This document shows positions 1 to 13,500 of a stretch of DNA of 64,000 nucleotides, one piece after another; position 1 is the first letter of the stretch, and every line of letters starts with the position of its first letter. Location: the NCBI RefSeq assembly GCF_040581485.1, contig NC_090128.1:10044001-10108000 (forward strand), read 5' to 3'. The position numbers were made by a program, and so were the translations under genes. Source of the DNA: Linepithema humile (taxonomy: Eukaryota > Arthropoda > Insecta > Hymenoptera > Formicidae). The notes below the pieces were generated by a model. It ran no database searches, was not told the DNA's origin, and was given only the letters and a program-made list of their open reading frames with translations.

Positions 1-117
1 TGTTGACAATTAGACTTTATTGTTTCGACAATTAATCAACTTACAGTGCGTCCCGCGTCGATAATCGATAAGATTTTAATGAGTATTGCATTCATCGGAT
101 TGTAAACGTCTTCCTAT

Positions 118-141
118 GTATATATATATATATATATATAT
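118..141. repeat. TA dinucleotide microsatellite
   Basis: An uninterrupted alternating T/A run of about 24 bases is visible. It is a simple repeat with no inferred role. Confidence 0.9.
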
Positions 142-352
142 TATGTCCTATAAGGGAGGGAAGGTAACACGCGCGAGAGCCTAATCTACATCTCCCGCCA
201 CTAAATACACGTATAAAAAAAATATCGACTCGCGCTAATAGTTGCAAAGGTGTTTGTACACACTTATTCTTCCTCAGGCATTACATTTGAACGGTAGCTC
301 GCCTGCAAAGTGGGGCCAGCTGAATGTGAATAATGAACAGAGAATATATATA

Positions 353-524
353 CAGTGCGTCCCGTGATTAATAAATCTTTTAATAAATAAATAAAAAATT
401 GTAGATGACTAATTTTCATAAAGATTGGAGAGTAAAATCTATCCGATCTTGTCTGAAAAATTAACAAATTAACTCAAGTTAAATTTAGAAATTAGAATAT
501 AGAAGAGTATATTGGGACATACTG
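353..524. mobile_element. Possible mariner/Tc1-like MITE
   Basis: The segment begins CAGTGCGTCCC and ends GGGACATACTG. The reverse complement of the end, CAGTATGTCCC, matches the start at 9 of 11 positions. Both ends are flanked directly by TA (351-352 and 525-526), the target duplication expected of Tc1/mariner elements. The 172-base interior has no transposase frame, so it would be non-autonomous. The same 11-base end motif occurs once more at 44-54, also after TA, without a visible partner. The inverted repeat is short, so chance is not excluded. Confidence 0.4.
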
Positions 525-2995
525 TATTCATAATTGATGCTCACTTAAAAATTAATTCTAGTTAAATCTATTGAAGCGGGACTCTCTTTCTCTCGATGTC
601 TAAAAGTATTTCTAAATTTCAATAAAGTAACGACGTTCGCGCAATCTCGAACCTAATAATAAAGTAATATCCTCTTTTCGTATTTGTTAAATTGCTTTAT
701 CGTATTTATATACCTAAGGAATTTATCGTCTCGCTCACGGTCGGACAAATGCAGTCATAATTGGTCATTGCTTCACAGAGAAATTGCCTCTTAAGAGAAC
801 TAAATATCATACTTTTAATCACACGAAGCGAATAATCGTTGCACACATAACACAGGGACCATCGCGTATCCTCGTCGATAAAGTGTACTAATACCAGTTA
901 TCAAACTTATGTATAGAACTCTATTCGATAAAGTGTATTTTCGAGAACATGAAATGTTTGACTTTTACAATGAAAACTGCAACTACGTGCTAGACGATAT
1001 CAGGATTGCTGGAACAGCCACTAAGTGTAATCGATCAATGTCGAACAATTCCCATATGCTTTTGTAAAGTATCTCTTATTTAGTATATGCCGTCTTAAAG
1101 ATTTGTTTGGCTAATATCGAGTTTGATTTTCTCAAGCAAGCTACGCGAACGCGTTGCAACATCGATCAGCGCTCTAGTCTGTTCAACGCTCATTATTTCA
1201 GTATTAACCATCGTAATACTATCAACATCCGTAATCTGGCGAGAGATTGCATTATCTCATATTGTCAATGAAAGTTAGTCTCTGCGAAAAACAGCCAGCC
1301 TTGAAAAATTCGTGCACACACAATACATTTGAATTAAATCTGAAGTATGTAACGTTTTGTGATCGCAAAGTTAAGAGCCCATCGATGTATCCGAGATATA
1401 ATGTTTCCGCAAAATTGAGAACTTCTATTGAACGGGAAAGTATGAAGCCGTCGTTGTTACAACTGTTCCGAATCGCGTTAAAAAATAATCGGGGAGGAAC
1501 TTGTGTTCAATTCACGTTAATTCTATCAATCTCGTTCTTGCGTAACACGATAAAGATCCGGACGATCAACATTTAATATTTATTCAATCAACATCGCATC
1601 TTACGCTATTATCATTAGGTATAACAATCGATCGTTTGCCGTGTTCGCGTTTTAACGCATGGGGATAACTTTTTAGGCTCTATTCGCAAGGCTATGTACA
1701 TCGAGGAATACTGCGCGCGTTTCGGGAATGTTGGCGAAATCGAAAAGCAAGGAGCACACATCCAAGCGCGATACTTCACAGTCAAATAAATATGAAACGG
1801 TGTTACTCTCGGTGTAACACAGAGCGAAACTGTTCAATATTCACATTCTACAAAGAGTTTGGATTTCGACAGCTGCATCTGAGGAGCTTTTTTTTCACTT
1901 CGTGATGTAGAGTTTTATTTCCTTCTTTTTTTTTCACATTTTTAATCTTTAAATATTATGCGTATGTACAAAAGTATATTTCTTACAATGTATGAAATAT
2001 AAAAAAAGAAAGAACAACTTAAAGTAAAATAAAGTAACACGTTGACATTACCAAGGCAGCATAATACTTAATACGTCAGTAAGAGTAGTTCTCTCTCTCT
2101 CTCTGGGGAGAGAAAGACAAGTATGATAAATTCGTTTATCGAGTTTCACCCGGAAAATAAATTCGACGAGCCATTAATTCCTTCCTTAGATTTAATGTAA
2201 GACGGAACGACATAATTCTGACCAGAAATTTTAGCCACAAAACATATCCAGAGACAAATCTATTTTTTCATCATATGGTTGCATTACGAAATTTAGTTAC
2301 ATTAGAGTTTAATGAGATTCATATTATCGATTACTTATTAATATCTAACAAAACACAAGTCTTTATGAATGAATTTGTCTCTAGGTACATTTGTATTCAT
2401 ATACAGTACGACTTTCTACTTTTTTAAATTTTTAATAACTTGTTTCAGTCCCTTATATCTTGTCGTTATCAGACGTTTTTTCTCAAAAAGATCAAAAATT
2501 AACGATTACAAATAAAACTGAATGACAAATATGAATATGTTATATCATGCAATACGAATATAAGATATGAACAATGTAGTTCAACTATTTATTAATAAAT
2601 ATAAATTAGGCCACAATATAGTGACAACATTTCGTTAATTTTCTTATTTTTTAATTAAAACATCATTAATTTTGTTCTGTTTAAAATTTTTTAAATTGAA
2701 ACATAGTGAATCACTGATCTCTTTGGATCTTTGGTATATAAATTGGAATGTGATTAATTGTGATCTCTTTTTAAATTTTCTTTTTGTTTAAATTCAAATA
2801 TAATTCTTATAACTTTATAACTTTAAATTGAAATGCAATTTATAAGAATAACGAATATCAAAGATTATATTGTAATTAGTATTGTAATTAATTTCAGATT
2901 ACGTTCTAAATGGTACATTGTATTAATTTTCTCACTTCTAAATTTTAATTCTTCAATTGACGCGCTTTCTATAGAGAAATCTTTTGAGACTTAAC

Positions 2996-3298
2996 ATGAT
3001 AGCTCTCGTATTTGTCATTGGTTTTTCGCTGGCGTATGTGCACGGTTTCTTATGTGCATCACATACATATACAGAATGTGTTAGAAGCCGCACGTTGTTT
3101 CTTAAGAATATTTTAAAACCTTTCACAAGATTTATATGTAAATTCTATATTTTTAATATTAATCTTTCAATACTTTACAAAAAAGATATAAGCTAATTAT
3201 TTTATTTTTCAGGAGAAGCAAAGAAAAATTTGAAAAAAAAAAATGCTTACGATAAATCAGACTACTATAAAAACATTAATTTGTTAAGTGATATGTAG
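2996..3298 (+). CDS. Candidate small secreted peptide, two exons (tentative)
   Basis: Not recognised. An ATG at 2996 opens a hydrophobic stretch (MIALVFVIGFSLAYVH) that resembles a signal peptide. Exon 1 would end at 3044 before a weak donor (GTTTCT). A pyrimidine-rich acceptor ending TTTTTCAG lies at 3205-3212, and the frame it opens (3213-3298) runs 28 codons to TAG and is rich in Lys, Asn, Asp and Tyr. The join is in phase (49 + 86 bases, 44 residues) with the split codon giving Gly. Without splicing, the first frame runs on to 3196. A polyadenylation-like AATAAA lies near 3462. No Cys is present in the spliced form. The donor is poor and there is no homology support, so this may be chance. 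It would be convergent with the Rab GAP gene ending at 3577. Confidence 0.28.
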
Positions 3299-3576
3299 CT
3301 AAAAGAAGGAAATTTCTTGTTGCGAAATCAAATTCCGATTTATACATTTTTTAGGCATGAAAAAGTTTGAAATTGACTGAGCGGCACAATTTCGTTGATG
3401 ATTTTATCCGACGCTCGATTCCCAGAAGACAAACTTTTAGCATCTCTTATAGATTATTTCCTTAATAAAAATACTCTTGTTTTTAGCTCAAATCGCGCGA
3501 CTTCTAAATCACCTTGTCTGCGTACATACATCTATAATTTCACCTTCGACAATATTTCTCATACGGTCGATTCACT

Positions 3577-6500
3577 CTACTTCAAGTCCAGCTCCACTTC
3601 CGGGCTCTCCAGGGAGAACGGTTTTAGATTCTCGACAATAGGCGTCTGGTCCGGATCGACGCGGATACGAATCTTATTAGTGTCTAGAGAGCGCGGCAGC
3701 GTGCGCGGCAGATCATCTTTATACGAGGCAGCTGCTGACAAGGGCGACGCGTACGGCACGTAGATACGCACCACGTCCGGGCTGGGCTGATGTGGCGTCG
3801 CCCGGGGTGTCGGCAGACCGCCGCTGCCCGAGCTGGCATTCGAGATATTGCTCTGAGTGTCCAGGCTGTTGTCCAGCGCCTGGGAACGCGTTGCCGAACT
3901 GAACACCGAGAGGTCGGCTGTGGACGTCACTGACGTCTCGGCTAACGATCTGCGAGAACCATTGGGTGATGTACCTTCCTCGATACTTGGATCGAAGGAG
4001 AATTTGCTACCTGCAAACACAGAGCTTTTGTTAGAAATGTAAAATTAACTCCAGATATACAATATCTTAATCCATCAAATGTTTGCAGAATATAGAAATA
4101 AGAGAAGTAGTAAGATAGTTTTAATTTATCATTAACAATCATTGAAAAATATAGAATATATTTTTTTTAATAATTTTTATATGCATAAATAACAAAAAAG
4201 GACTCTTGGACTAAATAATAATTTTAATAATGACAGAAATAATATTTTAGTAACTGGGTACACATAATAGTTTTAGAGCGATTTGCAAAGGCATGAAATA
4301 GTGAGAAATTTTGGAAAGAAAAGATGTTAACTTGCAAAGCATGTCTGATTCAAATTATTGACGAAAAGTGAATGATAGTTTCAGTATTAAAAATTAGTAC
4401 GCTTCGTAATAACTGCACAAGTCTATTATTTATTCATAACATCGGGAGAACATCATTGGCTTAATAGTAAGATAAATTATCTTAATTTAATACATTAATT
4501 TAAAAAAGTTACAGTAGTTTTTAGTAAAGCAGGATTTTCTGATTTGCATGCATGGATAGAGTGTGTTGTATTAAAACACATAAGACTTGGCTTGATTAAT
4601 TTTGGAACATTTATTAAATATAAACATATGAAAAAAAATTATGAATGATTATAAGAGAATTCGTCAATAAACATTTTGAGTAAAGCGCATCTCTGCCGTG
4701 CATTTGTAACACACTAAGAATTTAATTAACATTGAAGATTAATATCTCAACTAATTGCCGCAGATCTATAATCGCAGATTAATACCGCTGGTAACACTTA
4801 ATACTATAAAAAAATATCCTATTAATACTGCATTAATATACAGAATGCAACTGTTGTATATAAATCATTTTATACGATTATGTACTATTTTACAAAACAT
4901 ATTTTTATGCTTGTATCGTGACAAAGGCTTCCTGAAAAGGTTTCCTACAAACTATATTCAACATCTCGTCAAAACTTTATTGAGCAAAATTGTTTGCGCG
5001 GCGATATTCATCGCCACGATGAAGCACCGGTTCCGCTTACAATCTAGTATTGTAGATAATTGTTATCCGTGCGTTCGAATCGGCATCGCTCTCGTCCTCG
5101 GAATCTTTGCCGCATTCGGCACGCGAGGTACTGTCTGTGCTATTACCGTGTAATGTATCGCGGCTATCTCTAAACTCACCGCCAAGGCCACTGGTCGGCT
5201 CGACGGGCGTAGTGCTCTCCCTGCCGTCGTCGATCAACGCCATGTCCCTGCGCTGCGCCACGGACTCTCGCATTACATGCTGAGCTTCGCTAAACTCCTC
5301 GCTTCGTCTTCCAACCTGCATGAAACGAGCAGGTGTTATCACTACGTAGCGAGTATGTATCGAAAGAATATCCTTGACGGATATTCTTATTACCTAATTA
5401 CTTCAATCCAGTCGTCATAAAATTTACTGTATAAAAAAAAATAATTGCACTTTTATTAAATATAATATATATTAATATCTACGTAGCACGATATTTCTTG
5501 TTAGAAACTAAAATAATTTTTCTCTACAGCAAACACGAATAGTTTATGGATTTTAGAAATGTAAGATCTTTATTTACTTTAGAGATATCAAAATAATTAA
5601 AGTTTCAGGATAATTAAAACCTGCAAACAAGTATAATGTTCAGTTAAATTGTGTTAAAAAAATTTTATCGAATTTATTAACCAGAACTATATCATTTTGT
5701 TCTCATCAAATATATCTACATTATTCTGTAGATTACAATCTCTGCAAAAGATTTAATAGATAAGGATCCCCCATGCAATTATATTCTACTTTAAAAGAGA
5801 TATCTATTTTAAAAAAGATTAATTTAGATGAATAAATTCAAATTTGGATCAATTTTGTCTGTTTATCAGCATATAATAAGTCATACATTTTGAAAATTTC
5901 TATTGTGTCTTTTAATAAGAAATTAAATTTTTCAGGTTGCTCTGCATTTGTATTTATACATCTCGTAATTGCTCATCGTGTCCATCGCGTGTATTATGAA
6001 ATATACCTCTACTACGTATGTTGCTCCTAGCAGAGGAGATTTTGAAAGTGCCAAACAAAAGCATTCTGATAATACCTTGTTAGTAAAGGAGGGCTCCTTG
6101 AAAGTGCCAAACGGATAACGGGGCAGTTCCTGGGGCAATGGGAGACCCGGGTAGTCTAATTTGGCACGCTTTAATTCCTCCATGCTACGCTCCATCGTGC
6201 TGATCACAGTGTCGTCATCGAAGCAAAAGTTTTTCTCCAGTTTGATTTGCAGATAATTGCAGAACTCGTCGAGGCTCTCCATCGGCATCAGATAGCGCTT
6301 ATGTAGCTTCATCACTGTATATGCCATCGCCGGTAGTATGCGATCACCGTCCAACAAAAATATGTCCCAAATACGAAGACCGAGACTAACAGGGGTCTAT
6401 AAAAGCGGATTGATATTTAGTATTGGAATGGAAACTATAAATTGCAAAAAGAAGAAAGCTTACTCTTTCCTGAAAGACGACGAAGAACCACTTCAATGCA

Positions 6501-7848
6501 TAAAGTATGGAATCGCAGCCACACTTGTCCAACTTTCGTTTTAGCTTGGGCAAAAATTTGTTCATTATTTTGTCATGATGCTCTATGAAGCGGTTTAATT
6601 TCGGAAATCCATCGACATAAAAGCCTGTAAAGTATGTATAAATATCTCAATACACCGATAAATGTCAATACCGTCCAGAAGTTCATAAATATGGTTGGTT
6701 TGACCTTTAACATTTGAGAGACTACAGTATGTTGTTTTTTTCTTTACTTATGCGATAAATTTATGCAAAAATGCACATTAAACAAACTTTTTCTTTAATA
6801 TACTCTTCTATTCTTGTCATTCTTCCATATTCATGCACCTTTGGATGGTAACTTTTCCTCTAAAATTTTTCTTGGGGAAAACATTAAAAGAATAAGTAAT
6901 TGAAGAATAAAAATATTGCTAGAGAATTATTTTAATACAGAAGAAAATCCAACCATGCATGCTGTATTTTTGATCGGCAAGCAACACAGAAAGGCCCCAG
7001 AATGCGTCTTCCTCGTCCATGTAAAGCAGTAGCAGGCCTGCTAGCACGGACATTCCTTGACAATATCCTACTTCCATGTTGTACATACTGTAAGCGGCTA
7101 ATACGTAAAACATGGACTTCTGTTTTATGCTATATCTCTCCCTGGAAAAATGATCCAATAAATGTATCATTTTTCTGGATACGCAAATTGTAACAAAGTC
7201 ATCACGTTGTATCATTTGAGTGTCATGCAATACCACACCTATAGTTAATGTGATCTCTGTATTGTCTGGCAACATCGGCGTCGATCTGTCGTATCTCCGT
7301 GGACCACTGGCGGGCCAGCTGTAGCATTTCCTCGTACTTGCCCGCCTGCTCCTTCTTCAGATTTTTTATGCCTAGAAGTAAGATCCATACTTGACCGCGA
7401 AATCTGTTAGGAATCCCTTTGTATATTCTACGGCGCAGTTTCTCCTTGGTCGAGGCACTGTCCCATTGCTTTGTCATCTTCTCCCATTTCTTCAGTCTCT
7501 CCATCTCCACGTGGTGCAACTTGGCCTGATACGAATCCTTCTGTGGTAGTCTCTTATCGCTGCAGTAAGAGAAATGATCATTAATATGATGATATATGTT
7601 GATTTCAGAATCTTAGAATAAAACATTTAGAATTATACATAATTATCTGATGCAAAGATATTTTAAGATGCTAAAACTCTATATGCATGTACATACTGTA
7701 TGAATCCATATCTATCTGTAGTGTGATAGACTTCATAGCCGGGATCCTCCCAGGGATCAATCTCAGCGCCTTCCCTACCACGGTCATAGCAGCTGAAAAT
7801 CCTATCGCGCTCTGCGGCAGACCGTTTCAATAATTCTTCCTCATTCAT
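3577..7848 (-). CDS. RN-tre: RN-tre / USP6NL-like TBC-domain Rab GTPase-activating protein
   Basis: The gene encodes a 570-residue TBC-family GAP that in other animals stimulates GTP hydrolysis by Rabs (Rab5, Rab41, Rab43 reported for USP6NL) in endocytic and Golgi traffic. Seven coding exons, in transcript order: 7697-7848, 7239-7559, 6954-7141, 6464-6624, 6076-6396, 5180-5315, 3577-4010. All joins keep frame. The N-terminal DRYGFIH resembles human USP6NL. The TBC domain spans roughly residues 95-310, starting near RRIYKGIPNRFRGQVW. Both catalytic fingers are present: Arg in IDADVAR and Gln in YCQGMS. LRIWDIFLLDGDR further matches the family. The last 190 residues are Ser/Pro-rich and low in complexity, as in relatives. 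Exon 6954-7141 ends at an unusual donor, GTTGGA. The upstream start is the first ATG in frame. The exact end of exon 6076-6396 (before GTATTA) is the least certain join. The next gene upstream on the same strand is the Rab11 effector. Confidence 0.92.
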
Positions 7849-10583
7849 CCCACGTGACAGTGCGCGGCCAGACTCTTACAAGCATGCCGTTTCGTTAATG
7901 AACCCCTATACCAGCATCCAGCCACACAGCTTCATCTATAAAGAAAAAAAAAACACACATTGCAGTATATCTTGGATGAATGCAACTTGGCAAGTTCTAC
8001 TATCCAGCAATTATGCAATTCTGTACAATGAAAAGTAAACATGTACTGAACTACAATCATAAGTGAGTCCAGTGCATGTTTACATATCTGGATCTATTAA
8101 ATATCGCCTAAAAAGTTATATTGCAGGAACAAGTGACATGGAGAATGCAGAATGTACGCGTGTGGAATTACATGTATCTCCTCGGCGTTCGCGCCGCCCG
8201 GAACGTAACAGATTTTGCCGTTAAATCATCATATCGACACACGAATGACAGGTAAACTCCTTGCGATTAAACACACGCGTACTTAATGTGTGACCGAGTG
8301 GCCGGGCAGGCTCGAAATGGATCTGTCCGGTTCCTTGCTGGTCAAGCGCAGGCGATACACGCGACACAACATTTGAACTCCTTGGCCGCTCGCCTCTGCT
8401 TCTCTTCGAGAGTTCGCGGAAGACACCAGCAGGTTCCCGATGCGATTATAGCGCACTCTCAATGGCGCTACTTGGATACAGTTTGCCAATATAAACCGAT
8501 AAAAATTTCTAGCGATAATTATCGGAGAGTTGCCGAAGCATGAAGGAAACAAACTTAAAGGTTTCCTAAACTGGTATCTAAGCATGCGTGTGTAACACGT
8601 AATATACACATATGAGGTATCGTAAAAATAAACTCTGTGTATTATATAATAACATAGCGTTGTAAGGTATCTTTCAAAAATATTTAGTAAATTCTGTGAA
8701 CAATTTTTTAATTTAGTATTGCATGAAAATAATTTCAAAATATAAAACGCACACATTTATTATTAATTTCATAAAAAAATAATATTTTTATTTTTATAAG
8801 AATTATTTTATAAGAATACTAGAGAAGAATTATTATTTCACAAAATAATTTACGTAAATTTAAATTATTTATTATATATTGTATATCCCAGTTTTTTGCA
8901 AGTTGATAGAATGCATAATAGAAGATTAATTGATTACCGTGCGTGTTGCTTTTTATCAAACAAAACATGTTTTAATATCCTTTCAATATTCCAATGTCCA
9001 AGTTATTAGAAGAACATGTTTCTGTAAGAGTTACAAATTGAAATTCAAATTTCGCGCATTTTTATTATTTAAAAGAAAAGGTTAAACTTCCTAGTTTTAG
9101 GAGAAATGGTACGAAATAATTTCGCGGTGGCGCTAACAATTGCAGCTTAGTTCATTTTATTAGTTGCATTATTTCTCACCGTTTATTGTTGAATCATAAC
9201 GGCCATTTTTTGAAGCGCAATGAAAAACACATTTCTACTTTTACTACATTTTATTACATTTTCGATGGATTTTTGCAATCTCTTTGTAATAAAGGTTTGT
9301 AATTTCGAATAGCTACCTGCATAAGATGGCTTTTAATAGTTTTAATAGCTCGTATATTTCACAAGACGTAACAAAGCATAATTCCTCTAGTTATCACAAG
9401 TTTATGAAAAACTGTTCCGTTATATATATGCAGCTTTTAGTTAAATATGATATAATGCACTCAAAATCACATTAGCAAGACAGAACTTTATGTATCTGCT
9501 TAAAAATAGATTTGACTTTTAAACAATTTCATTTTTTTGTTGCAAATTAAACACATATATAGGAAGAGAGAGAGAGAAAGAAAGAAAAAGAGAAAGTCAT
9601 ATCATAGCATGGTTGTGCCAATAATAAAAATAAAATCCAGTGGTGTTGAGAAAAATGTCTTATTCATGAGATTCTTATTTTATATCAGATTATATGCGAA
9701 AATAATATTTAAAAGGGGAAAGGAGGAAAAGAACAACAAGTATCAAAATATAATCATTTAATTATAATTTTACTAACTTTCAGTATAAAGATCTAGAGTA
9801 CAAGATTTTCACCCGTCAAATTACAGGTGCTTATTGCTGATACTAGACTTTACTTTAAAAGGTACTCTAACGCATCACAGTTTTCGCGACATATAGCGCA
9901 GTCACGTCATCGCCGTTGTCACATGTGTATGTATTCATTTAGGTAACCGTCGTTAATGTATGCAAGTACCTTAACAATCTCGCGTGTGTTGAAATGTACC
10001 AGATATTTCGACGACGTGCGAAAAATCCGGGAAGTACAATCGAGATTCGCTTATTATCTTGAATAACAATAAATTTGCGCGATAAAACCTAGCAACAACG
10101 GCAGTGATAAATCGACACAAAGTTTGCGGACGATAAAGTATGCAAAGCTCGTTACGGAAAGGAAATCGGCTGGAGATCTCTCCCACATCGTTACACACAA
10201 CTGCAATAGTATCACTTTTATCTAAATGTATAAACAATCTATCTAAAATTGAAATTATTGAAAACGAGTATATTTTTCGATCCTAAATAGCGCAAAATTC
10301 TAAAAAACATTTAGATTTCTTTTTATAAATTTCTCTAGACATCTTTTAGAATTTCGGGTATCACTTTGGGCTTTTCGATTAAAATTGACTTTTCTTTCAC
10401 AGGCAAATTCAACGCGCGAATTTTTGCGCTCAGAATTTTATGTTAAAATATTGATATATATAAAATAGAATTATAAATTCTCCAGGCCAGATTCTAAGCC
10501 ACTCCAATCTTCGATTCAACAAAGAAACATAATGTACAATTGCCTCGCAAGTATTAGAACAGAATTTAACGACAGTCTATGTT
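7849..10583 (-). other. Upstream region of RN-tre and downstream region of the Nuf-like gene
   Basis: No separate gene could be supported here. The part next to 7848 must hold the RN-tre 5' leader and promoter. The part next to 10584 must hold the 3' untranslated region of the Nuf-like gene. Several overlapping open frames at 8283-8756 on both strands have no family resemblance. A GA-rich run lies at about 9562-9595. Confidence 0.6.
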
Positions 10584-13500
10584 TCAATGCGTTTGTTTCA
10601 CTTCTAACAATTGCGGGTAATTTTCCACGATGTTTAATAATATCCCATCAATGTACGTTCTCAATTGCGTGTTCACTTCTTGCTGTTCCTTTAATGCCTG
10701 TTTTAACTGTAACATTACAATACGTGAAAATTATAGCGGACTGTTGTAAAAGCGTCGGCACATGTAATGATCATAAAATTTCAAATTAGCTTTAATACTC
10801 ACTTCAGCCATCGTGCACGGTTCGCCAAGCTCCCCGATTCCCGGGCTATCTATCTGTAAAACGATTAGAAAGTCGATATTAATATTAATTACTCGTTTAC
10901 AGGATCGTCGGTCATGATGTATCATGAAAATACCTGATCTGGATTCATGCCGGCTAACAACTCCACAGCGAGACTGGGTCCTTTCTCGGCATTATTGTTG
11001 TAAGGATTCAGCATTAAAAGTTCGCGACCTGCTTGCAGCGCTGCAGCAGCCTGCAATTCGTCTCGAGATTCTTCCAAGCCTGCAAAATCGGTAAGTGAAA
11101 TGTAACAAAAATCTGATGGAACCAAAGTCTCAGTTAAAGAATAACTACGTATTTTAATTCTTTATACGTTTACATATTTAAAAAACTTTGTTTGCGGAAT
11201 AACTTTACGCATTTTAATTAAAATAAAGTCTTCTTGCAAATAGAGGTAATGATTTGTTTCATGCAACGATAATAATGAACATACTTTTATTACGAGCTTG
11301 AAGTTCAGCTACCTGCTGTACCAATTCCTCGAGCCTCTGCTGATCCTCGTTCCGCAACGAAAGTTCCTCTCTCATGGCGTCGAGCAGATGATGAGCTTCG
11401 TTGGCTCGGCTTATCGCATGACGTTCACTTTCGCGCGCGGCGTCCACTTCTCTCTTGGCCTCCTGGAGATTGTTTTCGAGCCGCGACTTGTCCGCCTTCG
11501 CTCTTTCGAGCTGCTCGCGCACTCGTGCAATTTCGTCCCGTAAACTGGAGCTGTCCAGCTCGGCCGCCTGCAGCTTAATGTCATAGTTCTCCAGCTGCAA
11601 CTGACGCTCGCGTTCCAAACGACTCGCCCATTCTCGGTGCCGTCGTTGCTCGGACTACGTAGAGAGAGAAAGATTGCGAATTGAAAGAATGATTGGAAAA
11701 AGACATCTAACAAAGCATTATTTTTGGAAAAATATTTACAGATTTTATATATTATAGAATCTTATGCGTACATAAAACTTATTTTACTTTTTTTTGTTTA
11801 TATATTATTTTAATTTTGCTTACAGCAAATAGACGAAATACTCACTTGAATCTTCTCCTCGGCTCTCGTTTCCGCATCCTTCTGCGCTTCCTCGAGCATC
11901 AGTATGCGAGCCTGTAACGTTGCATTTTCCTGCTTCGCTCGCGCATACCTTTCTTCGCCGACCGACTTCGTATCTACGAAGGCATCCATTTGTTCCTGGA
12001 TCAATTGAACCTGCGGCATTTAAAATAAGTTTAGTGCTTCAGCAAGATGATGTTCACATCTCATTCCAGAGCATCTTCACAATGAGTCATCTTTAATGCT
12101 TTGACGTAAGAATTAATTTCAACAATTAAATCCATTTAAGGTATAAAAAATAATTTAGATAGAAAGTTAAGATAATGAAAATCATGATTAGTTAGATATG
12201 AGAGAATCAAGACGGAAGATTTCACGACGTCGATCGACGGGAATAAAAAAAAAATCCAAGAAAACTATTGAAAAGATTACCCGAGTCACCGATCGAAAGT
12301 GCAAATAATTCCGCCGTAAAAATGCCAGCGATATGAATGTACGGATAGCGCCTACGTAGCATGGAAATCGCGCAGGGAAAGTGGAAGAATCGCCTGGACT
12401 CCCTTTAGAGAAACGTTGCGCGCGTGCCCACGTCATCGCGACTATCAATGATAAAACTATCAATGGGGAATGGATAGAATACTACTTACGGTCTGTTTTT
12501 ACTTGAACAATCCGTTTCACAGTAGGTCCGAGAAAGTACAATAGAGAGTGCCCTGCCTTTACTATATCCCGCAACTCGATTATATTTCGCAGTTATGTCA
12601 TTTAATCACAGGTGTTGTATGTACTAGCGATATTTGTCATCATCTTGTCATCGAAAAATGTCGCTCGCGATAAGGATAATCGAATTGATACGGCTTTAGA
12701 CATATTGAATAATCGAAAAATACCGCATAAACTCGTTGCTCTAGCTATTTTCTATATGGCAGTTTTTCAATAATTAAAATATTGGCGAATGTGTCTCTAA
12801 TGCATGTTTCTAACGCGTAATTGAAATAAATATACTTTGCTTGTTAAATTCACATTCTGATGCTTGCAGAACGGACGGACGGAAATGGCGAGGATAGATA
12901 CGCAATAATCCTCGCAAGATAAATATTCGCAAGACGGCAAGTTAATTCGACGAATTTGTAACAGATTAAAAATTAAAGACTTCGGTGATCAGCGGGCGTT
13001 TTCCGCGTTGAAGATCGCTCTTCTTACTTGCTCGCTGAGCCGGGATCCACGACGACGAGTTGGCTGTCGATCGTTGCGTGACGGCGGCGGCGGCAGCGGC
13101 AGCGGTGACGATTGCTGTCCTACGAATTGGAACTGGCCCTCCCACAAGTCGTACTCGAGGCCGGCTCCTGGTCCGGAGGACGGCCCCTCCCCGGAAAACG
13201 TTGCGCGTCCGTCGCGATCGCACAGGTCGATCGTCTCCTCGCAAAAGTTCAGCTCCATCGTGGCGCGGCGCGGCGCAGCGGTGTATCGCAGGCCCGGTAT
13301 GATCGTGTTTATCGCGTCACGTCATCGCCTATATCGCGAGCGCACTTCGTCATCCCCGCGCGAGTTTCTTCGTCTTGGTCGTCGTCGTCTTCGTTGCCGC
13401 CTTTGTCGCCGTCACCGTCGCCCTCGTCGCGACGTGCGACCGCGTCGCGCTAATACGCATCGAAAATGCACTACGGCTTCCTTCTGCGCGAGACACGCGC

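Larger units (their letters stand above)
1..2995. other. Gene-free left flank
   Basis: No coding region with family resemblance or a convincing splice pattern was found on either strand. The DNA is AT-rich with short open frames that lack biased composition. It holds a TA microsatellite near 118-141, a possible small DNA transposon at 353-524 (annotated separately), and a lone copy of that element's 11-base end motif at 44-54. A short CT run lies near 2092-2105. The right part may contain promoter sequence for the small candidate gene at 2996. Confidence 0.6.

Noticed and set aside
4755..5153. 132-codon + strand frame
   Set aside because: It begins at a non-ATG codon, is AT-driven (Ile, Tyr, Leu), and lies opposite an RN-tre intron.
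5037..5179. Readthrough of the RN-tre exon past 5180
   Set aside because: The frame stays open to 5037, but the donor GTGAGT at 5179-5174 joins the last exon in phase; readthrough is possible only as a minor form.
8283..8756. Overlapping frames of 85 and 157 codons on opposite strands
   Set aside because: No recognisable domain, no conserved-looking composition, and the position fits the RN-tre upstream region.
10532..10789. 85-codon + strand frame
   Set aside because: It is antisense to the Rab11-binding-domain exon of the Nuf gene.
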